Shown here piece by piece: positions 22,462 through 33,829 of a stretch of 64,000 nt of DNA (position 1 is its first letter; every line of letters starts with the position of its first letter). Below the pieces are notes generated by a model. The model saw only the letters and a list, made by a program, of their open reading frames with translations, did no database searches and had not been told where the DNA came from. The stretch lies in contig NC_056738.1 of assembly GCF_019279795.1 (NCBI RefSeq), positions 408,930,688 through 408,994,687 of the forward strand, given 5' to 3'. Position numbers and translations under genes: made by a program. This DNA is from Protopterus annectens (lineage: Eukaryota; Chordata; Ceratodontiformes; Protopteridae).

Positions 22462-23455
22462 GAATCACAAAAACTACAAGCAGTATATCAGGAGCTTCAA
22501 CGCCCAGGACAACTGCTGATGCAAACATTTTTTTGTGATGATGATTTACTGAGGTGAAATGTAGTTTTCCTGAACTTTTTCATGTCACAAAATCTTAAAT
22601 TAGGATATGTGGGCCAACATTCATTTGTGTTGACTATTCAGCATGTGTTTCTTGGAGGATAAATGTGTTTTAGTAAGTTTAGACAACTGCCAGGTCTTTA
22701 TGAGCACTGTCTGGTAATTTTAGTAGTAATTGGCTTGACCTTTACATTGATACACTGGAGCAGCTGTCTTACTTATGTTTACATCAGTGGATTACTAAAC
22801 TCATTAATAAATATATATAAATATAAAATATAATAAATATACATATAAAAAATATGCAAAAAATACCAAGCAAATAAATGCCGCACTTAGAAGTTATTAG
22901 AATACTGTACAGAACTAAAGAGCATGTGGTTCATAACATGACATGATGAATGATGAAAGTAAAGCTGTTGAAACAGATATAAGTGAAATATTTCAGGAGT
23001 TTAATATGTATTTCTGTTAGAATCAATTCCAACCTTCTTAAGATAACATACAATGACTGTGGTTCTGTCGAGAAAATTCTGCACAAATTATGAAAGCTGT
23101 TGTTCAAAAAGTAATACATGTCTAAAGGTCAGTGGTGGTGACCTTGATGTATGCATGTTAAAGGTTCGCATAACGTTTTAAGTTTAACCACTTAGAAACA
23201 TCTATTTTGGAAACTCCCTTTATAATAGATTGAAAGTTCTTTAGTTTCCATATTATAAAGGAAGGAAGATGAGTAATTATCCTACAGTTTCTCTTCTGTC
23301 TCCATTATCAAGAATCTGAGAAAAGGTTGCTTGGCTGGCTCATATGAATGGATGTCAATCATACCTCATTTCATATGCAGGTTCGCTCGTCAATCATCCG
23401 CGCCGCGCCCACTCTTGCGCGAAACTCCGGGCGAGCCAGTCAAATAAAATATCGC

Positions 23456-23879
23456 CGCACTTTGCCCAGTCTTCGTAAAAGTTTTGTTGTTGTCATAAAC
23501 CAGTGAGCCAAAATGTTGTTTCACATTTAATGGTCCAGAAAATGCAGTTTGTTGCACAACATGTTGTTCTACTACCTTTTCAAGTGTATTAATAGCAATA
23601 TTTAAAAATCGTCCAATTCTGGAATTTGCATTAATTTACATACTCGCGTATAACTAGCTTAATTCATTGCGAGGGAAAGCAAGAATCCTACTACTTAGTA
23701 GATGCCAGAAAATGAAGCTCTGGCTCTTTTTATTTCTTATTAATGTACTTATTTATTTCACACAACCAATGAGATTATAACCAGCGTACAAAAATAGGTA
23801 ATGACTTTCCTACAAACAATAACAATCCCTCGACGCAGTAAAGCAGAACTCTACGAAGACTATTGTGATATCCGGAAAT
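23456..23879. other. Flank of the foldback element
   Basis: No gene or family is recognised. CpG dinucleotides start to appear toward 23,640 and increase into the next region. Confidence 0.4.
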
Positions 23880-24178
23880 CATGCAAAGATTCCCTATAGC
23901 ACACGTACGACCCTAAAAAGCTCCGCCTTCTTCAACTTCCTATTGGATTATTTTATATTTACTTTTATATGATTGGCAAGTCATTCCACTAATTTTTAGA
24001 TTGGCTACGCCAATACGATAACAGGTGGTCATACAGTGGCGTGGACAGCGGACGTCACGAATCTCTGCCTTTTTTAGCCATTAGAAATTTAAAGGCATAT
24101 GTGATTTAACTTCACTGTAGGAGTTCCAGAAAAGAGCGGTGTTTGCCAATATTCCGTGAAGTCTGTGACAGGTATCAA
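23880..24178 (+). promoter_or_regulatory. Candidate CpG/CCAAT promoter with untranslated first exon
   Basis: Against a CpG-poor background this 300-bp patch has many CpGs. It has three inverted CCAAT boxes (ATTGG near 23,942, 23,972 and 24,001) and a CRE-like GACGTCAC near 24,050. There is no obvious TATA box, as in housekeeping promoters. A donor-like site (GTGACAG then GTATCA) follows near 24,170. If real it would start a plus-strand transcript. Which gene it would serve is unknown. Confidence 0.3.
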
Positions 24179-26291
24179 CTAAACTGATAATTTTCTTATA
24201 GTATAAAAACAGGTATTTTGAATAGAAAGAGCTGGCCTTTGTCTGTTATTAGTTTGCAACAGAAAAATGCATATTCTGTGTACCTGCTGGCTACTGCATG
24301 TAATTGAGATTATGGTTTATTGTATTCCTTGGAATGGACTTTGGATGTAAAAGTTAAGGAATTTCAGTCGTATTGATTGAGATGCTCAGCTCTTCAACTT
24401 AAATATATATGAATGCATATCTCTCATGTTCTTGATTTTTACTCAAATTTATTTTATTCAGAAAATGTATAATAATTCACATACTCTTATTCTGCCAATG
24501 TCTCAAGTTAATGGCATCAGTGTTTTAAAATTGTTCCTGATTATTCCTGGATTTGTCCCTGATTGGTTGAGAGCTATATATTAATGAATTTGCACTGAAG
24601 TATGCAATTTCTTGATACAGTTCGTAGAACAGGGTGAATAAACAGAATGTGTTTGGAATAACACTAAATGTATTGGATCAGTCCACTGAACAACAGTACA
24701 CAGTAGGAGTTCAGGCAGTGAAATAGCAAGTGCTACAGCAAACGTATACAACTGCACATTTTTTCCTTTCAAGTGGTGTGCTATAAAACATATAGGGTGG
24801 AACAGGAACACAATAAAGTATGCTAATTAGGGCAAAGTGAAAAGCAGACTATTGAAGGAACCAAAGTACTTGTATATGAGTGTGTATACAAAATAAAATC
24901 CCAGGCTTATTGAAATCCCATTCCCATCTGAGTTTTGACTGGTACTCAAGCACATGGTTTTAATGGTAGCCAGAGACTGGAAATGTATTGAATTTTTTGT
25001 TAAACCAGATTTTGCAAGTATTGCCTTCTAGAAAATTGTGTGATGCACAGGTTAAGTATGCTGTTCAGTATTGTTATATTATCCAAATTAACTCCTACAT
25101 GTGTATTAAAAGTAGGACTGTTCTTAGAATTTTGCCACTGCTTACCGACCCACCCAGCCAAATTGTTATCCTCTGCTTGTCAGTTTGCTAGTTTACCACA
25201 TCTTTCTGCTTTGATTTCCCCATTAGTTTCAGTGTCATAGGCATTCTGAGCTCCAGAAACACCACTACCATTTAACTTAATTTTTCAGCATCAGTGATAT
25301 TCCTGAACCAGAGATGGGACATTAAAGAATGGCAAGACATTTGTGCTCGGCAATTTAGCATTTTGGAACTCTGCTAATTTGCTTTAGAAATCCTTCCTTC
25401 ATAAGTTTTCTGTAACTGTTCCTAGGATGCATATGAGACAAGCAGACCTGTAATTGCCTGTATCTCCAATCCTTGCATAAGGGAGCTACTGCAATCAACC
25501 TTTAGTCTTCCAGCAACTCTCCTTTAATGAGAAGCAGTATGGTTCACCAAACACCTCCATCCAGCTGTTGAAGCACTAGGATGTATGTTTTCCATAGTGT
25601 ATGTTTAATTTTCTTAAAATCACCCGTCCCCATTTTCATCTGTTCCTAGCTATACCTGCCCTTTCTTTGGATCTAAATGAGACTATGAACACGACTTAGA
25701 CTGTGTATTGATCAGTGAACATGTTAGAAAGGCGTGGAATAGATTTCTAAATTATAAAGCAAAGGCAAATTGTTGGTTGGGTAATACATTATATGGCTGT
25801 AGTAAGTAAATACCTATATTTTTGGGGGTTGGGACAAAAAAGCAAAAGTGGGTTACCACTACATCTGCTCATTTTCAGTGTCTAAATAACTGATATTATA
25901 AAAGATCTTTGAGAAGTGTGCCTTTTTCTTGATGACATAGAATAGATGCACAAAAATATGTAGAAAAATACGTAGAGGCAAAGCAGTATTGTAGGTATGT
26001 CTAAATTCAACCCAGCATTGTGCATCAGGAATGCAAAAATCCTATGAAAGTAATGGCACATTTGGAGGGAACAACCCCAGTATTGATGGAAAGGAATTTG
26101 GGTAGTTCTATCAGTTGACAAAATAAAGCAGGCTGTGTGTGAGTGCATCAGGAAAGGCTGGTGGAATGGTACTATGTATAAGAGGAGGCAACACCAGAAG
26201 AATCCTGTGTTTTCTATCCCTCCATGCCTAACAGCTGGTAAGACCTAGCTGGGGTGTTAATTTGCAGTTTTGGAGACCTTGCCTTCGGGAA
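24179..26291. other. AT-rich sequence, nothing recognised
   Basis: About 2.1 kb without a convincing coding stretch, terminal repeat or known family on either strand. Confidence 0.5.
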
Positions 26292-26428
26292 GATATCAGT
26301 GGAGATGCAGTTTAGAGAAGGGAAGTTAAGCTGCTGAACGCTCTGCGCCAGAAGCCAAGATATTATCAGTGGAGGTGCAGTATGGAGCAGGGAAGCTAAA
26401 CTGGTGGACATTCTGCACCAGAAGCCAC
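26292..26428. repeat. Tandem duplication of about 68 bp
   Basis: Units 26,292-26,358 and 26,359-26,428 share TCAGTGGAG, TGCAGT, AGGGAAG and CAGAAGCCA with scattered differences, so the duplication is old. Confidence 0.7.
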
Positions 26429-26607
26429 GTAAACAGAGGGAGTGTAAGAACTTCACATTATTGAAGAAAGTAGATTGTGAGGGCTTGACAGCAAAATTTA
26501 AGATACCTAATTGGAATCCGTAGATGGACGCCATCTTAAAAGTATGTAAGAAAACAAGGGAACACAATTTAACATTACAAAGTTCGCTAAGAAAAGATGT
26601 AAATAGT

Positions 26608-26715
26608 ATTCTTTTATTTATTTATTTTATTATCTTTTGCTTACTGGGATGGTCCGACTGGGCACTTGGCCCATTTTCAGTGGAAGTCTGGGGAGAAAAA
26701 CTCCATTAGAGTTTC
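26608..26715 (-). mobile_element. 3' tail of an L2-like LINE
   Basis: Read on the minus strand, a box with CTCCACTGAAAATGGG-type sequence leads to an (ATAAA)n-like tail. The same box lies at the 3' end of the LINE at 5,971 and at 37,165-37,230. This copy is truncated to about 100 bp. Confidence 0.7.
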
Positions 26716-26789
26716 AAAAAAATTACAATAATTATTAAGAATTTACAGGGAACAAAAGAATCATGGGGTGAGTCAATAAAGCCTACATG

Positions 26790-27330
26790 ATAATTTTGAC
26801 AGTGTGCGCATTTTGGTGTCATGCGCACATGGCCACTAAACATTTTAGATTCATTGAACTGAGTAGTGGTGCACACTCGTGAGCAAACACGGAAACTTTT
26901 GTGGCATACAAATTACAGCATAAGTAGCTGAATTTTATGCTAATGAAGCAAATCAACATGGTGGAGAGATTCAAGAACCTCTAAAGCAACCATGTAGACT
27001 CCATGTTCTTGTTGACTGTGTATTACAAAACTTTCCAAATACAGCCACGGAAAGGAGTTGACATGGAAACGAGCAAGTAAAAGCTCTTACATTTGTACAG
27101 AACTGACCTTAACATGTAACATCGCACATTACCTAATTACACATTGTGGATGCTAGAAAATCAGAGTAATAAATATAAAGATACCTTTTTAAGTGCCATG
27201 ACATAAATGCAGCTTTGCTCCCCCACGACGAAATGAAGAATATACTCATAGTAATACAGGCTGCTAAAATGTTTAAATGTTCTGAAACAGACGTTATACT
27301 TTAATGCAAGTATATGCATTATATAGCTGA
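26790..27330 (+). mobile_element. Deletion copy of the Harbinger-type family
   Basis: The segment 26,800-27,040 resembles 27,990-28,170 (GAGCAA, then AGCATAAG and CAACATGGTGGAG). The segment from 27,085 resembles 29,630-29,900, just after the transposase of the larger copy. The transposase part is absent, so this is an internally deleted relative. Confidence 0.45.
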
Positions 27331-28279
27331 TGGATTACAGTCCCATTTTATTAAAATATGTATTCCTCTGTGCACATATATAGGTAAAGTAATACCCTCC
27401 CTTGTGTTTGCAACATTGGGCTCACATGCATTTTCCCTGCCTACACAGTTACTAATTGTGTAGATTTGTGGCTGTCAGCACGGTGAAGATACAGAATTGT
27501 TGAATCTCAAAAAAGAGTAACTGTGTAGGGATGCTCACTTGGTGTAGGGATTTCCACACTGTTCATGTTGAATGCATGTCAACAGTGAATGCTGACATTA
27601 GGGGGTGTGTCAGGTTATACTTGCTGAGGTGAACATGCATGTAGGGCTGTGAAGGGTGAAAGTGCATGTAAGCTGTGCACAATTCCCAACTTCTGTATCA
27701 TCCTCATTATTTGGTTGTTAAAATATGTGGTCTCTAACCAGTTTAATTGTTTTTTTTTCTTTGCAGTTCTTTGCACAATATGGTGCTTAGTGCAACCACG
27801 AAAAACAGAGGAATGAATGGCAGGTTTCTCAAGCTTGTTATGTAACTATTGCTGTGGCAGCACACGTATGTGTTAGGGCCGGAATATATATGGTTCTGGG
27901 TTCGACTACAGGGTGTGCAACCTTTCCTTCACTTTTTATGGTCCATGTTTGTAAGATAGCACAAGAACAGAGGAAACAAATAATCAATTTTGCCTATGCG
28001 CACCTTATCTATGCGAAGGTGCGCAGAGTTGCACGGAGGTGCACGTACACTAATGAGCAAGCAACAGGTGTGTTTAATAGATGCTGATTATAGCATAGCA
28101 GATGAATTGCATGGCAATCAACCAATCCAACATGGTGGAGCTATTCAACGATGTATAACGCATCCATGTAGCCTCCATTCTGGTGTTTGCTCAATCCTTC
28201 AATACCATTGGAGTAGAGATAAGAAAATTCTAACTGACAATGCTAGGGGCTGCTGTAGCTATTCTACATCTGTACATGC
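27331..28279 (+). other. 5' flank of the Harbinger transposase
   Basis: AT-rich sequence, then a copy of the family segment with AGCATAGCAGATGAATTGCA (near 28,085). An acceptor-like TTTTTTTTCTTTGCAG ends near 27,766. No conserved protein is seen before the transposase. Confidence 0.4.
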
Positions 28280-29400
28280 GAGAGGTTGAAGCCAGTGCTG
28301 CTGGTGCTGTTGACAATAGGCCTAGGCCGAGAAGGAGAAGAGTGTTCAGGCCCAAGTTAACTTTCCAGGTGCTACATGAGCTGTAGATTGTAGACTGCTA
28401 CAGGGTGGACAGGGACACATTACATGAACTCTGTGACCTCTGCCACCCTCAACTCAGAACCAGAGCCAACCGAGGGAATCCATCCCAGTGGAAACTAAAG
28501 TATGTGTAGCCCTTAGAATATAAGCTACTGGTACTTTTCAAGGACCAGCTGGGGACATTATTGGTGTGTCACAGGCATCAGCCACCAGGATCCTCCATTA
28601 ATTTCTGGATGCTGTGCTCATACATGCCATTAAGCACATATTTTTCTTCCCGTAGTTCTAAAGAGAGGGCCAGCAATATGGAACTTTTTTATCATGTAGC
28701 GCACTACCCTGAAGTACTAGGTGCCATAATTGCACTCTTGTACACATTAAGGCACCACCTGGTAAGCAGGGTAGAATCTACATTTACTGCAAAGGATACC
28801 ACTCCATCATCTGTCAAGTCATGTGTAATGCCCAGAGAATTGTCTTGAATGTGTGTGCTGGCAACCCTGACAGTTATCATGGCTCCTATATCTGGCACAC
28901 ATCACAGCTGTACCAGATGTCTGCTAGGGGAGACATCCCATAGGGCCATTTACTGGGGGATGCTGGCTATGCCCTGGAACCATGGCTGATGACACCCATC
29001 AGAAGTGCACACACACCCATGGAAGAATGCCATAATGAAGCACGCACTCAAACTAGAAACATCATAGAGCATGTGTTTGGGCTTCTGAAGTCACAGTTCT
29101 GGTGCATAGATATATCCAGTGGAGCCCTGCAGTATAATCCACTCACATGTACACATATATTCACAGTATGTGCTATGCTTCACAGTCTGATTCTGCAGAA
29201 ACAGCTGCAGCAGGATCAGCAAAGGGAAGGGGCACAAATCCCCCTGCCAATGCCTAGGTCACCACAGCCACAGTCAGAGGAGTATTCAGAGGAATAACCT
29301 CCAGCTGCTGTCCCTGTAGGCAGACATAGGCGTGCTCAGTATGTCCTTGCTTTGGCTAAGAGACAACGCATGGCACATTCACTGACCACCTAGGGACCTA
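28280..29400 (+). pseudogene. PIF/Harbinger transposase pseudogene (HARBI1-like)
   Basis: The N-terminal part (28,300-28,540) reads RPRRRRVFRPKLTFQ and RVDRDTLHELCDLC, as in Harbinger nucleases. ASNMELFYHVAHYPEVLGAI (near 28,670) follows. SYHGSYIWHTSQLYQ (near 28,872) stands where SYHDSYIW is usual, so a conserved Asp reads Gly. LLGDAGYALEPWLMTPI (near 28,955) and then RNIIEHVFGLLKSQFWC (near 29,060) carry the later Asp and the Glu of the DDE triad. Stops and frame shifts occur throughout, for example after FQVLHEL and LKYV. The enzyme cuts and pastes its element, usually with a Myb-like partner protein. This copy is dead. Confidence 0.88.
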
Positions 29401-30949
29401 ATACCTTTCTCCTATTCACATACATATAGTAAAATTGCTGCCATGCAACTCTTCCAACCTTTACCTCCCCATGTATTGACTGTGTACTGCTTGCATCAGA
29501 CAGAGTCAGCCCTGAACTAAAAGTGTGTCAACTGCTGCATTTGCAAGGTAAGTCCTGAACCTAGAGTGCATTCTTTAATAATATTATGGCATATCCTTGT
29601 ATTTCCTAACTTGGTTCAGTAAAGAAATAATGGTGAATTTGTACAGAACGTACCTTAATATGTGATACCAGACACTTATTTTACTTCTATTTGTCCATTA
29701 GTAATTAGTAGGCCTCTGGCATGAAAGATTCACATAGTCGTACTTGTTAAGAATACTGATGTTCCATGCATGGATTCAGTTTAGCACCATATCATTAAAG
29801 ACAGAAGATAGAAAGTGATGATACACATTGCAGTATTAGACTTCAAACTTGCTTGTGTCATAACAGCAACTGAGCTTTGTCTCCCCCCCCCCCCCCAAAA
29901 AAGAGGAGTATATTCTTGTTCCTGTGTTCCTGCCATAACAAAAACTCAGCTATGCTACCCCAAAAGAACAATAAATGCATGTTTGTGCCTTCCAACCTGG
30001 ACTTCATTTGTTGGCAACTGTGTATCATATTATTTCCAGTGAATATCCTCTGACATGTTAAGGCCAACAATATGGAATGGCTTACACACTGCATTAGATA
30101 ACTGATGAATAACCAAGAAACAAAGAAAGGTGAGACAGAGCTGTATATTTGTGAGCATAGTTATGACAGGTTGTGTGTGCACTAATTGATCTATGTTCAA
30201 ATATAGTAAAGATAATTAAATGTACAAACAGCTGATTGTTTGATAGCATTGTACATTCTAATGGAGCTCATGTGAAGAATGACTTCATTTTGTTGATGTT
30301 TGTGTGGCAAAGAAGACTAACACATTCCTCCTGTTTTCTGAAGCTGTATTGGTATGAGGGTTCAAATCCTGACATATGTAGAAATTTGTGATGTGTACTA
30401 TCAGTTTTTACTGTGCTTGTACAGACCTTGCATATGTGTCAATTTTTTATTCCCTTTTCCTCTTTGTCTTCCTTTAATTCAACTTTTGCACAATGCGCCA
30501 CATCTCGTAAAGAAGCTTGGCTAAGCTTATGCAGTTTGCGCAAAGCACAACATTGCGGAAACAGGAAAAAAACATTCCCTAGAAAGCACAGAAAAATAAA
30601 AAACAGATCCATTCAATTAATGCTCTTAGCCAACGTGAAAAGCCGGCCTGGAGTGTGGATGAGACTGGGGTATAGTAGCATATATATGTCACAAAATAGT
30701 AACTGTGAAACATTAGCAGTGTGGCTCACATTTGTTTTCCTTTGTGAAAACAGGCCTGTCTTATGTACGTGTACACTTTATTAAACATTGCGCAAATCCA
30801 ATGCTCATTACGCCAGGGAACTGTATATATGATATTTTATTATTGGTGTTTTTTGGCCATTTCCTTTGTATGACATGAAACTTCATGTGGAAACATTGCC
30901 AACTAAGGGCACAATGTAACTATATATCATATATTTACAATATATCCAT
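29401..30949 (+). mobile_element. Harbinger copy, sequence downstream of the transposase
   Basis: Segments here recur in the copy at 41.05-42.2 kb: CCTCCCCATGTATTG near 29,463, a TTTGTACAGAA block near 29,640 and a GTACATTC block near 30,250. A TTTGTGCAA/TTTGCGCAAA-rich stretch near 30,480-30,560 corresponds to 42,130-42,200. A C14 run lies at about 29,882-29,895. No intact ORF is seen. Confidence 0.55.
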
Positions 30950-33800
30950 TTGCCCCCCCCCCCCAACTACCCCAAACAAGCACTACAACCCTGGGGTCAT
31001 TTTCCACACATATATCAATCACAATACAGAGTGTTATATATAATGTTGTGTGCTCACTCATGGACAGGGCTAATTGGTGGTGCTCACAGCCTTTGCTGTG
31101 CAAAACTCAAACAACCAAGTATGCTCAATAAGGGTACTTGTGTTGTTACACAGCTATGTTTAGAAAGCGTCTACTGCTGTTACGCTACCAGCCCCAGATG
31201 ACACTATGAAGCTGTGTGCCTCTGCAGGCCTCCCAACCTCTTGTCTCCAACATGGCCTGTCCATGTCATCTGTACGTTCACCTGCAGTTCTGTCAAAATC
31301 AGACTTGTGCTATGGCATATACATTAAGTATTGTGTTCTGTAGTCTGTGTCCTATCTAGTTAGGGGTTCTGTTCTCACTGCAGTCGTGTGTGTGTGTGTG
31401 TGTGTCTACACAGAAGAACAGAAGTGTGTATCACACAGTAACTTCTCCAATGCCATGGCTTGTCATCCATTTCATACAGGCCTCCCGACCTCTTGTCTCC
31501 CATATGGTCTGCCAATGTCAACTACTATAACTTCGCCTGCAGTCCTACCAAAATCCAGCTTGTGCCGTGACATGTGCATTATGTACTGTGTTATGTAGTG
31601 TGTGTACTTGGGTAGGGGTTCTATTCTCACTGCAGTCCAATGGGGAGGGGGTTGGTGTGTGTGTGTGTGTGTGTGTGTATTTGTGTGTGTGTGAGCTGTT
31701 GCTGGACTTTACAATGAACTTTTTACAGCAGCCTGTGGGACACTTGTCTTGTCCTCATCAGACACTGCTGATGACATCATCTGTAAAGTGTTGTCTGACA
31801 CACTTCAAGTCATACTTAAGCCGTGGTGCTTGCATTAAGTACTGTGTTCTGTAGTCTATGTACTTAGGTAGGGGTTTAATTCTCACTGCTGTCAAATGGA
31901 TGCATGTGTGTGTGAGATCTGTTGTTGGACAATGCAGGGAGCCTTTTATAGCAGCCTGTGGGACACTGTTATCTTGTTATCTTGTTCTGGACACGCACAT
32001 GTTATTACTAGGTTATACTAGGTTATACAGTAAGCAAAAGAAGCTGCTGTCTACAAATAGAAAAGTGAAAACCCAGAACTGGAAGACCACCCTCCTCAGC
32101 CTAAACAAGCAAATAAGACAACTTATGCAATCGGTCATACCAGCCCTTATTTTCTCTCTCCCTCCCCCACAGCACAGTGAGGTACGCCTGGCCCACGGGA
32201 TCCACCTGCTTCCACTCCACCAGCTATGGCACAAAGGCACAGCACATCTGAGCAGCAACGTGGTAGTACTCCTTCTGCTGCCCCTGCACTACCTGGCCCC
32301 TCAGGTACTACCCCCCCTCTGAGGACAGGCCTATGGTTCCCTCCAGGAGCAGTGGCAGAGGGGGTGATTTTATCACCCGAGAACTGTTGGGGATGGTGCA
32401 TAGGATTGTGTGCCACACTGTGGGCTCACCAAATGGAGACTCTGCTTCCCATCATTGTGCTGAATAACACAAGGTGACACAGACGTCAGGTACTGCAGCC
32501 ATCAGCGCAGTGAGGTGACACTGATGACAGTCCAGTGGGTGAGAACTTGATTCTCACTGTCACCCAGCTTGACATCCATGGGTTTGTGAGGTCTACCCAC
32601 TTACCCCAACCATGGTGTTCACTCATCTCTTTTGTTTTTCACCATCCCTGTCTTGTCTTGTATGTCCTGTCAGCATTTGCTTCCTCATCTTGCCAACTTA
32701 CCTGCCCCAGACATACCTGCGTCCCTTCCCCAACATTTCCTGTCTTTCTCTCTCTCCAAAAAAGGGCAACTGTTCCAAAAAAATAAATCGGCCTATACAT
32801 AGCTCTCTATGTCGCAAATGTGTCTACTTGACACGCTTGATTCGGTCCAGTTGGCTATACAATATGGTTACATTGTTGTCACTTCTCTGTCTGGAGGTGA
32901 CAGTCCAAATTCAGCTACTCTTCTGTACATATAATCAGTTTTTCAGGGCACATTCTCAGTATACATCATATATTCACAGTACGTACATTTGTTGTCCACC
33001 CCCCCCCCAAGCAATACAACCCTGCGGGCATAGTATGTTTTGCCCACATATATTGACTGCACTACAAAGTGTAATATGTAATGTGTGCTCCCTCATGGAC
33101 ATGGCCAGTCAGTGGTGCTGACAACCTTGCTGTACTAAACTCAAACATCCAGCTATGCTAAAAAAGAGTACTTGTGTTTTTACACAGCTAGGCTTCTACA
33201 CACCTAAGACACACAATACAGTTAGGCTACTGACCTCATATGAAACTATGAATCAGTGTGCCCATGCAGGCCTCACAACCTGTTGTCCCCCACATGGCCT
33301 GCTGATGTTATCTACCATAAGTTCACCTGTAACCATGTAAAAGTCAGACTTGTGCTGTGGCACTTGAGTAAAGTACTGAGTTCTGTAGTCTGTATACTTG
33401 GGTAGAGGTTCTGTTCTCACTGCAGTCAACTAGATGTCTGTTTGTCTCTACTTAGCAAGGTAGATGTGCTGTCTTACAGTTACTTCTCCCATGGCATGGC
33501 TTGCTAGTCTTTTCATACTTGCAGAGGCCTACACATCCATTTCATGCAGCCCTTCCAAACTCTTGTCTCCTACACGGCTTGCTGATGTCATCCACTTTTA
33601 GCAGACATGTAAAAGTCAGACTTGTGCCGTGACACTTGTGCTCTGTAGTCTATGTACTAAAGTAGGGGTTGTTTTGTGACTGCAGTCAGGTGTTTGTGTA
33701 CATGTGTGTGTGAGAGAGACAAATGTTGACATTGCTGAGCTCCTTTAACACCAGCATGAGGGACACTTTTGTCACCATATGCTCAACAGGCAATGCTGAT
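30950..33800. repeat. Satellite-like array and large direct duplication
   Basis: A unit holding GTGTTCTGTAGTCTGTGT, GGGGTTCTGTTCTCACTGCAGTC and a TG tract recurs near 31,330, 31,590, 31,850, 33,380 and 33,640, at spacings of about 250-275 bp. A larger block starting at a poly-C run (30,954) and running about 500 bp is repeated from the poly-C run at 32,999. The copies differ by many point changes. The array seems to have grown inside Harbinger-derived DNA. Confidence 0.65.
32174..32477 (+). pseudogene. Harbinger companion-protein exon remnant
   Basis: A pyrimidine tract ending CCCCCACAG precedes an open stretch with RHSTSEQQRGSTPSAAPALP and more Pro/Ser/Thr-rich sequence. The homologous segment at 43,530-43,680 reads STSGAEPGSTPTATPALPG in the same order. 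I take it as the disordered linker exon of the element's Myb/trihelix-type protein. The identification rests on the internal paralogue and position, not on a catalytic motif. Confidence 0.4.
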
Positions 33801-33829
33801 GTACCACCATATGCTGAACAGACGATGCT

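Larger units (their letters stand above)
21167..23455. mobile_element. Foldback DNA element with about 950-bp inverted arms
   Basis: The left arm (21,167-22,117) is matched in reverse by the right arm (22,530-23,455) along nearly its full length. The outermost bases share a GATATTTTA(C/T)TTGACTGGCTC-like terminal motif. The arms differ by substitutions and by a (TA)n/T-run expansion near 21,780-21,830. The loop (22,118-22,529) holds a miniature element with the same termini plus about 230 bp of other sequence. No transposase is encoded and no target duplication is clear, so the superfamily is unassigned. Confidence 0.8.

Noticed and set aside
31380-31700. Open frames rich in Val and Cys across the TG tracts
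   Set aside because: They arise from (TG)n repeats inside a satellite-like array.
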